NCBI GenBank assembly: GCA_964455635.1
Contig: CAYVWX010000170.1
Span: 1-6,808 of the forward strand
DNA from: B16-G9 sp964455635
GTDB taxonomy: Bacteria; Bacteroidota; Bacteroidia; Bacteroidales; F082
DNA: 6,808 nt
Reading direction: 5' to 3'
Position numbers and translations under genes: made by a program. Positions 1-6,646 of the stretch are shown piece by piece (position 1 is the first letter of the stretch; every line of letters starts with the position of its first letter). The notes below the pieces were generated by a model. That model was not told the DNA's origin. It saw only the letters and a list, made by a program, of their open reading frames with translations, and did no database searches.

Positions 1-50
1 CTAAAATATGTCACCCCTCCGGGGTTCTGCATAATCATATTTCTGTGTGT
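1..50 (+). repeat. Left copy of hairpin plus ATCATATTTCTGTGTGT direct repeat
   Basis: A short hairpin (ACCCC 13-17, loop TCC, GGGGT 21-25) is followed by ATCATATTTCTGTGTGT at 34-50. The same arrangement ends the window at 6756-6808 in the same orientation: the 17-base tail is identical, the leading bases are similar (CTAAAATATGTC against CTATAAATATTTC), and the stem sequence differs but still pairs. The copy begins at base 1, so it may be cut by the window edge. No reading frame is present. I infer a dispersed intergenic repeat; the number of genomic copies cannot be seen from here. Confidence 0.7.
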
Positions 51-77
51 TTAGCCTGCTAATCATGAATGTTTCAT
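51..77. repeat. Two small stem-loops following the left direct repeat
   Basis: TTAG(51-54)/CTAA(59-62), extendable by C55:G58, is followed directly by ATGAA(65-69)/TTCAT(73-77) with a three-base loop. Each is short enough to arise by chance. They are listed because they continue the run of hairpins through this intergenic region and may belong to the same repeat element, whose right-hand copy is cut off by the window end. Function unknown. Confidence 0.3.
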
Positions 78-97
78 CTGTTTATAACTTTATTATT

Positions 98-133
98 ATC
101 CTGTGAAATAGTTGTTTGCATATTCCATAGGGT
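98..133. repeat. Diverged copy of the CCTGTGGAAT inverted repeat
   Basis: Bases 98-110 pair with 121-133 over 13 positions around a 10-base loop. There are two G-T pairs (99/132 and 103/128) and one A-C mismatch (106/125). The right arm ATTCCATAGGGT (122-133) is identical to the right arm of the next copy at 157-168, so the two stand in tandem two bases apart. The location is downstream of the EEP gene's stop codon. It lacks a following T-run in the gene's direction, so it is not a classic intrinsic terminator. Confidence 0.65.
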
Positions 134-135
134 TT

Positions 136-168
136 ACCTTGTGGAATTTGAAAACTATTCCATAGGGT
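136..168. repeat. CCTGTGGAAT inverted repeat, tandem copy 25 bases after the EEP stop
   Basis: Bases 136-147 pair with 157-168 (12 positions, two of them G-T: 139/165 and 141/163) around a nine-base loop. The segment 132-172 matches 6610-6650 at 38 of 41 positions in the same orientation. The differences are two stem C-to-T changes that keep wobble pairing and one loop base. It may protect the 3' end of the operon transcript or be a dispersed palindromic repeat; the sequence does not decide between these. Confidence 0.75.
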
Positions 169-193
169 GAATTTGGCAATCTGCCCTACATCT

Positions 194-1216
194 TTATTTA
201 ACCACATAAGCCGTTACCGGAAAATGGTCGGACAAATCGGATTTAATTACATGGTAGTTATACAATTCAAACTCCGGCGATGTGAGGATATAATCGATTC
301 TGACTTTCGGAAACGTCCATGAATAGGTAATACCCAATCCGCTGCCACTTTCGATAAAAGCATCCTTTAATTTGTTCGACATAACCTTTTGATAAGTAAA
401 CGAAGACGGAGGATCGTTAAAATCACCACAAACAATAACCGAATGGGGAGAACGGGCAATATCGCGCGTTAAAATATCGGTTTCATGTACCCTGCGCGTA
501 AAACCGCTGTTAAGTTTTGCCGCAATAGAAAAGATAAACCGCTTTCGGTTTACATGCTCCTTTTTATCGTACAGTTCCAGTTCGTTTGACACACTGTACG
601 ACAACAGCTGCACATTAAATACTCTTACCGTATCGCTGTTAAAAAGCACATCCACATAAATACCAAATTTTTTATCTTCCCTGCTAATAACAATACCCTG
701 TTTAACAACCTTTAACCGTGTGTAAATAATGTTTTCGCCCTGACCATACAATGGCATATCAAGTTTAAAACCATTAACATTGTTTTTTGCTTTTCCAAAC
801 TCCTGAAAGCAAACAATATCAGGATTTTGACGTTCCACCAGTTTGAAAATAGCCGTTTTGGTTGAGTTGCTGTTTTTTCGCCCAAGCTGATGAAAACTTC
901 TAACATTATAGCTCATCACTTTAAGCCCTTTATCAGCAGCACCTGTAGTTACCGGAAACACCTGAACATACCTGTGCAACAACGGATAGCCGGCCAAAAC
1001 CAAAAGTAACGACAGGATAGCAAACTTACGTTTTGCAAACAGCCAAAAAACCACAAATGCCAAATTCAGATAAAGCAATATAGGGTAGCTGAGGCCAAAA
1101 AAAGCAAACAGGCTAACCTGTTTAGGATTAATTAGCGGCGACAAAAAAGCTGCCAAAAGAGAGATGGCAACAGCAAGGTTAAGTGTCCAAAGCAGTTTAA
1201 TAAACAGTTTTTGCAT
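194..1216 (-). CDS. Membrane-anchored endonuclease/exonuclease/phosphatase (EEP) family protein
   Basis: This 340-residue protein starts with about three membrane segments (roughly 7-28, 34-61 and 65-80), followed by an EEP domain from about residue 98, probably outside the cytoplasm. Visible family motifs are MSYNVRSF with N104, CFQEF with E139, CGDFND with D265 and N267, RIDYIL with D308, and SDHFPV with D330 and H331, the last being the expected catalytic His. The family cleaves phosphodiester bonds in nucleic acids, phospholipids or inositol phosphates; the substrate here cannot be told. One oddity is NVQL at 201-204, where many relatives have N-x-H-L: the His position is Q203 (codon CAG). 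The start lies 12 bases after the upstream rhomboid's stop, with AGGAAAG eight bases before the ATG, partly in that stop codon. It is the last gene of the unit and is followed by inverted repeats. Confidence 0.9.
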   Translation of the reverse strand: MQKLFIKLLWTLNLAVAISLLAAFLSPLINPKQVSLFAFFGLSYPILLYLNLAFVVFWLFAKRKFAILSLLLVLAGYPLLHRYVQVFPVTTGAADKGLKVMSYNVRSFHQLGRKNSNSTKTAIFKLVERQNPDIVCFQEFGKAKNNVNGFKLDMPLYGQGENIIYTRLKVVKQGIVISREDKKFGIYVDVLFNSDTVRVFNVQLLSYSVSNELELYDKKEHVNRKRFIFSIAAKLNSGFTRRVHETDILTRDIARSPHSVIVCGDFNDPPSSFTYQKVMSNKLKDAFIESGSGLGITYSWTFPKVRIDYILTSPEFELYNYHVIKSDLSDHFPVTAYVVK

Positions 1217-1228
1217 ACAATATCTTTC

Positions 1229-2143
1229 CTAGTTTTTACTGGATCTGAACAGCAAATCTTTTTCGGCTTTAGTGAGGCTGGCATATCCCGACCTGGCAAT
1301 TTTATCTAAAATTCTGTCCACTTCGTGTTGCGAGGCAGCCTTTTTTTTGCCATACTCATCATCATTAATCGGCCGGCCGTTTGCAGGGCGCGAAGTGTCG
1401 AACCCTTTATATTTAGCACGTTTTCCAAACGAAGGCATCTTTACATTATCAAAAAAAGCAAAAACATTGTTTCCCCTTCGCAGCATTAAAGCGTAAGCGA
1501 AGCCCCACAAAGCTCCTCCCAAATGGGCAATATGTCCGCCCGGGTTACTACTTTGAATACTCAGCATGTCGATAACCACAAAGGCAATGGCAATGTATTT
1601 CATTTTCACACGGCCAAACAAAAACAGGTGTACCACATAATCAGGCACATAGGTTGAGATAGCGATAAAGATAGCCAAAACAGATGCCGAAGCTCCCAAC
1701 GCGTAAGCCCCCTGCTTAATGGCATCGAAAGCCGGAAAAATATTAAAGGCGGCAACAAAAAACAGCGCGCCTGCCAGTCCTCCGGCCAGATAAGTCAGCA
1801 GCAGTTTTTTCTGACTCAGATACTCCAAAAACAAAATGCTTCCAAAATAGAGCATAATCATGTTAACCAACAGATGGAAAAAACCTTCGTGAAGAAACAT
1901 GTAGGTGAATACAGTCCATGGCTTTATCAGCAATTCGTTAATATCAGACGGCACCGCAAACCACGTTACCACCGGATTAACTCCCCTAAACCCCATTAAC
2001 CACAAAAAAACATTGACAAGGGTAACCGCCACAAAAACCGCTGTATTTATCAGCAACAAGCGTGACATAGTGTTTTTACCGAAGAAGATTTTTTTCAGCT
2101 CTTCTCCCCTGTTTATTCCGGGTTGTTGATAATATCCTCTCAT
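1229..2143 (-). CDS. Rhomboid family intramembrane serine protease with soluble C-terminal tail
   Basis: This 304-residue membrane protein has the six-helix rhomboid core. HLLVN at 90-94 is the HxxxN motif of TM2, GASAS at 150-154 holds the nucleophile S152 in TM4, and IAHLGG at 205-210 holds the catalytic H207 in TM6. Rhomboids cut helices of membrane proteins within the bilayer; the substrate is unknown. After TM6 (about 204-221) a polar tail of some 80 residues runs to the end. Residues 262-304 (DEYGKKK onward, ending in an EKDLLFR stretch) look like the conserved tail I recall in Bacteroidota rhomboids, possibly the domain named DUF6576, although I am unsure of that name. The start has no Shine-Dalgarno sequence. 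The 70-base gap before it is the largest inside the unit. The preceding gene is also a rhomboid, but the two are clearly diverged and differ in architecture. Confidence 0.93.
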   Translation of the reverse strand: MRGYYQQPGINRGEELKKIFFGKNTMSRLLLINTAVFVAVTLVNVFLWLMGFRGVNPVVTWFAVPSDINELLIKPWTVFTYMFLHEGFFHLLVNMIMLYFGSILFLEYLSQKKLLLTYLAGGLAGALFFVAAFNIFPAFDAIKQGAYALGASASVLAIFIAISTYVPDYVVHLFLFGRVKMKYIAIAFVVIDMLSIQSSNPGGHIAHLGGALWGFAYALMLRRGNNVFAFFDNVKMPSFGKRAKYKGFDTSRPANGRPINDDEYGKKKAASQHEVDRILDKIARSGYASLTKAEKDLLFRSSKN

Positions 2144-2213
2144 AATTATTTTTCAGCAATCACAACAAAAAACCTACCAAAGGTTAATGGCACATTTAGT
2201 ACATAAATTTTTG

Positions 2214-3068
2214 TCATGATGAATATAAATCACCTTTCTTTTTCCAATACATAAGCAAAATATAACCGAACAACATACCCCCCAAGTGGGCAAAATGTGC
2301 CACATTGTCACCGGGACGGTTATAAATTCCCGAAAAGAGCTCGGCAGCGCCATAAAATATTACAAACCATTTGGCTTTAACGGGAATGGCAAAATAAACA
2401 TAAATAAGCGAATTTGGAAACATCATGCCAAAGGCAAGCAGCAGGCCGAATATAGCACCCGAAGCACCCACAACCACATGTTGATTAAGGAAATAGGCTT
2501 TATATTCCGATAAAAAGGTTACAATTTTTTGAGCTGCCAGATTATTATGTGGATTTAGCTCCAATGCTTTTACATTATCCTGAAATTGCAAAAAGTCGTT
2601 CCAAATAGCTCCCGAATACTGACTTACGGCAAAACGATGATGTGAAATCAAAGCCGAAAGGTTACCCATGGTCGGGTCTTCAATAACATGGTTAATAAGG
2701 CTCAGTTGCGGCGACAACGAAAACGAAATCCAAACAATATAGGTAAGCCCGGCACCAATACCCGTTATCATATAAAAAATCAGAAACCGTTTGGGCCCCC
2801 ACACATTTTCGATAACGTTGCCAAACATCCACAGGGCAAACATATTAAAAAGTATGTGTGTAAAGCCACCATGCATAAACATATAAGTAACAAACTGCCA
2901 GGCTCTGAAATTGCCGGCACCGGGAAAATGAAGCCCTAATATAGCTGTTAAATCGATACCTGCTTTTTGCAACGAAAGCATGGCAACAAACACCAATGTA
3001 TTGATAATAAGCAGGTTTTTTACCACCGGCGTTAGCATTCTAAATCCTGTCGGACGATATTGTGACAT
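2214..3068 (-). CDS. Rhomboid family intramembrane serine protease with large inserted loop
   Basis: This 284-residue protein has the rhomboid core: HILFN at 71-75 in TM2, GASGAIFG at 201-208 with nucleophile S203 in TM4, and AHLGG at 260-264 with catalytic H261 in TM6. The segment between TM3 (about 95-115) and TM4 (about 199-218) holds a polar stretch of roughly 80 residues (117-195) rich in His, Asn and Gln. This is much longer than the short connection in the neighbouring rhomboid, and it may be a substrate-gating or accessory domain. The protein ends ten or so residues after TM6, with no soluble tail. The start codon lies one base after the mutL stop (TAA-T-ATG), and an AAGGAAAA stretch inside the last mutL codons could serve as ribosome binding site. 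Translational coupling to mutL is likely. Substrate unknown. Confidence 0.93.
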   Translation of the reverse strand: MSQYRPTGFRMLTPVVKNLLIINTLVFVAMLSLQKAGIDLTAILGLHFPGAGNFRAWQFVTYMFMHGGFTHILFNMFALWMFGNVIENVWGPKRFLIFYMITGIGAGLTYIVWISFSLSPQLSLINHVIEDPTMGNLSALISHHRFAVSQYSGAIWNDFLQFQDNVKALELNPHNNLAAQKIVTFLSEYKAYFLNQHVVVGASGAIFGLLLAFGMMFPNSLIYVYFAIPVKAKWFVIFYGAAELFSGIYNRPGDNVAHFAHLGGMLFGYILLMYWKKKGDLYSS

Positions 3069-3069
3069 A

Positions 3070-4899
3070 TTATTTTCCTTTTTCTTTAAAAAACTTTTCT
3101 ATTTCAGTTAAAGCCACCATGGTAACAATGGGACTTCCATCGGGTGCTACTTCGGGAACCGGACAGGCAAAGAGGCTGTCGAAAATAGCGCTCATTTCCA
3201 ACGCGGAAAGTGTAGTTCCGGGTTTTACAGCCATACGGGCTGCCAGCAGTTTAGCCAGCGTAGTATTTATGTCGGCATTAAGATTACCGGTTTTTTTCTT
3301 TTCCGATTCAATAATTTTTTCAAGCACACCCTCTATTTCCGACTCTTTCATTCCCTGCGGGACACCTTGAAAAACAAAGCCGTTGCTTCCTATACTGTCA
3401 TAGGTAAAGCCCAACAAAGCAAGGGGTTCTTTTAAAGAACGGATAATTTCGGCATCAGCCGGTGGAAATTGCAATGTTACGGGAAACAACTGCTGCTGCG
3501 AAACAGCCTGCTTGTTCTCCATCTCTTTTAAAAACTTTTCATACAAAATTCGTTCGTGAGCTTTTTGCTGATCGATAATCATCAACCCCGAACGCACATT
3601 TGTTATGATATAACGATGATGAACCTGAAAAAATTTGTTGTCATCAATTTTATGGCTTTCCTGCTCCTGATAGTCTGCCGCAAACTGCTGCATAGGAGCA
3701 TCATTGTCTTCCGGATTATAGAGTTTTTCCCAATGCTTATCCCCTTTGGGAGCTTGCGGCATAAATCCGTGTTTCTGTCCCTGCTCAGCATTTGAAAAAG
3801 GGTTGTAATCAGGATTAATCTTTATTTCGGGTTGTTTAACTTCTCCCGACGGATTACCAAACATGGCATCTATTGCCGGATCTTTTTCAAAGTCGATGGC
3901 AGGTGTCAGACTGTGTTTTCCTACCGATTGTTTTACCGCAGCCTGCAATACGGCATACACATAACGCGCATCCTGAAAGTTTACTTCGGTTTTTGTAGGA
4001 TGAATATTAATATCAATATCTGCCGGATCGATTCCGATATTAATAAAATAGGAAGCATACGAATTGGCAGGCAGCAAATCGGAAAAAGCATTTTCCACCG
4101 CATGGTGCAAATAGGGATGTTTGATAAACCTTCCATTTACAAAAAAATATTGTTCACCCCTTGTTTTGCGGGCAAATTCGGGCTTTATGATAAACCCGCT
4201 GATGTCGATTCGGGAAGTTTTTTGTTTGACAGGAAGCAGGCGCTCGTTGTAATTGTTACCAAAAATATTAACAATGCGGGCCTTCGGCGAACTTTTTGGC
4301 AATCTGAAAACGGGTTTACCATTATGCGTCATGCTAAAAGCAATGTCAGGATTTACCAATGCCACACGGGTAAACTCTTCGATAATATGCCTGGTTTCCA
4401 CCGTGTACGACTTAAGAAAATTACGTCGTGCCGGCACATTAAAGAAGAGGTTTTTCACGGCAATACTCGTGCCCGGTTTACAAGGACACGGTTCCTGACT
4501 TTTAACCTGCGAGCCCTCAATTACCAAACAGGTACCCAATTCATCTTCCAACGGCCTCGATTTCATTTCCACCTGTGCAATGGCGGCAATAGAGGCCAGT
4601 GCTTCGCCACGGAATCCCATGGTACGAATGGCAAACAAATCTTCGGCCTTTTTTATTTTTGAAGTAGCATGACGTTCAAAACTCATTCTGGCATCCATTG
4701 CACTCATCCCACAACCGTTGTCGATAACCTGAATGAGTGTTTTACCGGCTTCCTTAATAAAAAGCTCGACGCCGGAAGCACCGGCATCCACAGCATTTTC
4801 AAGAAGCTCCTTGACTGCCGAGGCAGGACGTTGGATAACTTCGCCGGCCGCAATTTGGTTGGCAACAGAATCAGGAAGTAGTTTAATTATATCGGACAT
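3070..4899 (-). CDS. mutL: DNA mismatch repair protein MutL
   Basis: MutL couples mismatch recognition by MutS to strand removal. The N-terminal GHKL ATPase (about 1-215) shows AAGEVIQRPAS (17-27), E31 and N35 in KELLENAVDAGA, DNGCGM (60-65), RHATSKI (76-82), GFRGEAL (95-101) and NVPAR (154-158). The transducer domain (about 216-330) has FVNGR (253-257) and HPTKTEVNF (300-308). A polar linker spans about 331-425 and the C-terminal dimerisation domain 426-609. QQQLFP (468-473) fits the beta-clamp-binding pattern Q-x-x-L-x-P. The endonuclease motif normally written DQHAxxExxxxE reads DQQKAHERILYE (443-454), and the CPHGRP position reads APDGSP (585-590), so several metal ligands are replaced. 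Length (609) is normal for the family. It starts 15 bases after the small membrane protein gene and ends one base before a rhomboid gene. Confidence 0.97.
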   Translation of the reverse strand: MSDIIKLLPDSVANQIAAGEVIQRPASAVKELLENAVDAGASGVELFIKEAGKTLIQVIDNGCGMSAMDARMSFERHATSKIKKAEDLFAIRTMGFRGEALASIAAIAQVEMKSRPLEDELGTCLVIEGSQVKSQEPCPCKPGTSIAVKNLFFNVPARRNFLKSYTVETRHIIEEFTRVALVNPDIAFSMTHNGKPVFRLPKSSPKARIVNIFGNNYNERLLPVKQKTSRIDISGFIIKPEFARKTRGEQYFFVNGRFIKHPYLHHAVENAFSDLLPANSYASYFINIGIDPADIDINIHPTKTEVNFQDARYVYAVLQAAVKQSVGKHSLTPAIDFEKDPAIDAMFGNPSGEVKQPEIKINPDYNPFSNAEQGQKHGFMPQAPKGDKHWEKLYNPEDNDAPMQQFAADYQEQESHKIDDNKFFQVHHRYIITNVRSGLMIIDQQKAHERILYEKFLKEMENKQAVSQQQLFPVTLQFPPADAEIIRSLKEPLALLGFTYDSIGSNGFVFQGVPQGMKESEIEGVLEKIIESEKKKTGNLNADINTTLAKLLAARMAVKPGTTLSALEMSAIFDSLFACPVPEVAPDGSPIVTMVALTEIEKFFKEKGK

Positions 4900-4914
4900 A
4901 ATGCTAAAAACCTT

Positions 4915-5247
4915 CTATTTTACTTTTCCAACACCAAATAAAAATAACAATTTGTCGATAAAATCGGTAAAGAAAACCAGGTATATACCTCCTAAAATTA
5001 ACGTTCCGTAAACCAAAAAAGAGATTCGTCTGGAGAAGCCAAAGCTCTGAAGCTGTTCCTCATCACTCCCCTCTTTGCCCTGCCAGCGCCTGCGCATTTT
5101 CATACGCAACTCTTCATCGTGCGAAACAGCTTGTTCATAGCCCATCTCCGCCCGTCGCTTTCGCAGGCGTTCCAACTCGGGATCGTGATAACGGGCAACA
5201 ATATGAAACTTTTTAGGTTTGGGCGTTTTAAATATTACAAATCTCAT
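4915..5247 (-). CDS. Small single-helix membrane protein upstream of mutL
   Basis: I cannot assign a function to this 110-residue protein. It begins with a lysine/proline-rich segment, TPKPKKFHIVARYHDPELE (8-26), continues with a strongly charged, probably helical region (about 25-66, many Arg, Lys and Glu), then a membrane helix at about 75-93 and a second short hydrophobic stretch at 96-106. The charged part is probably cytoplasmic. The frame stays open upstream to an ATG at 5286, but I choose 5247: the 13 extra residues look non-coding and a -7 promoter element overlaps them. I recall similar short proteins beside mutL in Bacteroidota that are sometimes labelled riboflavin synthase subunit beta. 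Nothing here resembles a riboflavin enzyme, so that name should not be copied. It is probably the first gene of the unit leading to mutL, both rhomboids and the EEP protein. Confidence 0.8.
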   Translation of the reverse strand: MRFVIFKTPKPKKFHIVARYHDPELERLRKRRAEMGYEQAVSHDEELRMKMRRRWQGKEGSDEEQLQSFGFSRRISFLVYGTLILGGIYLVFFTDFIDKLLFLFGVGKVK

Positions 5248-5264
5248 TGAGCAGCTATTTTTTG

Positions 5265-5272
5265 CAAAGATA
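5265..5272 (-). promoter_or_regulatory. Bacteroidota-type -7 promoter element TATCTTTG
   Basis: Read on the minus strand, TATCTTTG matches the Bacteroidota primary-sigma -7 consensus TAnnTTTG exactly. It ends 17 bases before the ATG at 5247, leaving room for a start point a few bases downstream and a very short leader. No convincing TTG-type -33 element is found at the expected 19-21 base distance. If real, it drives the small membrane protein, mutL, both rhomboids and the EEP gene, and separates them from pepT. Confidence 0.6.
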
Positions 5273-5287
5273 ATGGAATAAACCATG

Positions 5288-5297
5288 AGTACGTACT
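5288..5297. promoter_or_regulatory. Perfect 10-base palindrome AGTACGTACT near the -33 region
   Basis: AGTACGTACT is its own reverse complement and lies 15 bases upstream of the -7 element, about where the -33 region of that promoter should be. An operator for a dimeric repressor would fit this place. Palindromes of this length are expected several times by chance in a window of this size, so only the position argues for a role. Confidence 0.25.
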
Positions 5298-5368
5298 AAA
5301 AAGATTCAATGGCCTATTCCAACAGCCACCATCCTTCGTCAGCATGAATTATTATACGCAGGACTATC

Positions 5369-6595
5369 CTATTTTTTTAAAGCAGCTACCTGTTTTATCA
5401 CATTAACAATTACCGCTGTTGCTTTTTCCATGGAATGAACCGGAATATACTCGTGGATACCGTGAAAATTATGTCCACCGGTAAAAATGTTAGGGGTTGG
5501 CAATCCCATAAACGAAAGTTTGGAACCATCGGTACCACCTCTGATAGGTTTTTTTACGGGATTTACCCCGGCCTCAATCATGGCCTGTTCGGCGATATCA
5601 ACAATATATTTAACCGGTTCTATTTTCTCTTTCATATTAAAATACTGATCCTTAAGCTCCACCGCAATAATTTCTTTACCGTATTTTTCGTTTAAAAAGT
5701 CTGCGGTATGGGCTGCCAGCATCTTTTTTTGCTCAAATTTAACTTTGTCGTGATCGCGAATAATATATTTTAAAACAGCCTTTTCTACCGTACCCTGAAA
5801 ATCCATCAGATGGAAAAAGCCTTCATATCCTTCGGTATGCTCGGGACGTTGGTCATGTGGCAAAGTACGGTCATATTCCATTCCGAGCGTAATGGCATTA
5901 ATCATTTGATTTTTGGCCGTTCCCGGATGAACATTTCTTCCCGACACGGTAACCGTAAGTCCTGCTGCATTAAAATTTTCGTACTCCAACTCTCCGATAC
6001 GCCCCCCGTCAACAGTATAGGCAAAGTCAGCCTTAAATTGCTCAACATCAAACTTATCGGCTCCGCGGCCAATCTCTTCGTCAGGCGTAAAGCCAACCTT
6101 AACAATGCCGTGTTTTATTTCAGGATGGACGACAAGATATTCAATGGCCGTCATAATTTCGGCAACGCCTGCTTTGTCATCGGCACCCAACAAGGTGGTT
6201 CCGTCGGTTGTTATGATTGTTTGCCCAATATAATCGAGCAGCTCGGGAAAATCTGCCGGCGACAGCACGGCATGATTTCCCAACGGAATATCGGAGCCAT
6301 CGTAATTTTCGATAAATTGAGGATTTACATTTTCGCCGGAAGCATCGGGGGCCGTATCCATGTGCGATATAAAACCTACAACGGGAACATCGGATTCCAT
6401 GTTTGAAGGCAGAGTAGCCATGATGTACCCGTTTTTATCGGCCGAAACATCTGCAAGCCCCATCGATTTAAGCTCGTCAACAAGCAGATTGGCCAGTTTT
6501 AATTGCCTGGCCGTGCTGGGTGTTGTGGTCGATTCCTCGTCGGAACGGGTATCGATTTTAGCGTAACGAATAAATTTTTCTACTACATTTTTCAT
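5369..6595 (-). CDS. pepT: Peptidase T (tripeptide aminopeptidase), M20 family
   Basis: This cytoplasmic dizinc aminopeptidase removes the N-terminal residue from tripeptides in peptide use and turnover. Its 408 residues equal the length of E. coli PepT. Metal and catalytic residues fall in register: H78 and D80 in SHMDTAPD, the bridging D140 in LLGADDKAG, E173 and E174 in TPDEEIGRG, D196 in YTVDGG, H223 in the dimerisation-domain motif GRNVHPGTAKNQM, and H378 in GGHNFHGIHE (H379 in the enterobacterial enzyme). The lid/dimerisation domain lies at about 208-320. The start ATG has no Shine-Dalgarno sequence but a typical AT-rich leader. It is separated from the next gene by its own stop and a promoter, so it is probably a separate transcript. 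The DNA just upstream is a perfect 12-bp inverted repeat ending 18 bases before the start codon. No missing key residue or frameshift is seen. Confidence 0.97.
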   Translation of the reverse strand: MKNVVEKFIRYAKIDTRSDEESTTTPSTARQLKLANLLVDELKSMGLADVSADKNGYIMATLPSNMESDVPVVGFISHMDTAPDASGENVNPQFIENYDGSDIPLGNHAVLSPADFPELLDYIGQTIITTDGTTLLGADDKAGVAEIMTAIEYLVVHPEIKHGIVKVGFTPDEEIGRGADKFDVEQFKADFAYTVDGGRIGELEYENFNAAGLTVTVSGRNVHPGTAKNQMINAITLGMEYDRTLPHDQRPEHTEGYEGFFHLMDFQGTVEKAVLKYIIRDHDKVKFEQKKMLAAHTADFLNEKYGKEIIAVELKDQYFNMKEKIEPVKYIVDIAEQAMIEAGVNPVKKPIRGGTDGSKLSFMGLPTPNIFTGGHNFHGIHEYIPVHSMEKATAVIVNVIKQVAALKK

Positions 6596-6613
6596 GTGTT
6601 TATAATTTTGTTT

Positions 6614-6646
6614 ACCCTGTGGAATTTAAAAACTATTCCACAGGGT
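6614..6646. repeat. Perfect 12-bp inverted repeat upstream of pepT
   Basis: ACCCTGTGGAAT (6614-6625) and ATTCCACAGGGT (6635-6646) are perfect complements around a nine-base loop. The wider segment 6610-6650 matches 132-172 at 38 of 41 positions. Because the repeat ends 18 bases before the pepT ATG, it either overlaps the promoter or folds in the leader, where it could limit ribosome access. No canonical TAnnTTTG element is visible between here and the window end. Confidence 0.8.

Noticed and set aside
175..185. Small stem GGCA-ATC-TGCC just after the EEP gene as a terminator
   Set aside because: The stem is only four pairs and on the minus strand it is followed by CAAATTCACC, with no T-run.
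1..193. CRISPR array suggested by tandem repeats in the left intergenic region
   Set aside because: Only two diverged palindromic copies stand two bases apart with no spacer-sized unique DNA, and no cas gene is present.
2178..2185. Possible -7 element AACCTTTG in the 70-base gap before the second rhomboid
   Set aside because: It misses one fixed base of TAnnTTTG and has no TTG at the expected distance; too weak to list as a promoter.
3832..4662. A 276-codon plus-strand open frame opposite mutL
   Set aside because: It lies entirely within the well-supported mutL coding sequence, its translation has no recognisable motif and odd composition (rich in Arg, Ile, Phe, Cys), and it is best explained as the shadow of mutL codon use.
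5360..5379. AGGA-CTA-TCCT followed by a T-run on the plus strand as a terminator
   Set aside because: The stem has four pairs, overlaps the pepT stop codon, and points against the direction of both neighbouring genes.
5810..6406. A 198-codon plus-strand open frame opposite pepT
   Set aside because: It is fully inside pepT, which has every catalytic residue in register. The plus-strand translation shows no domain and has no promoter-like signal.
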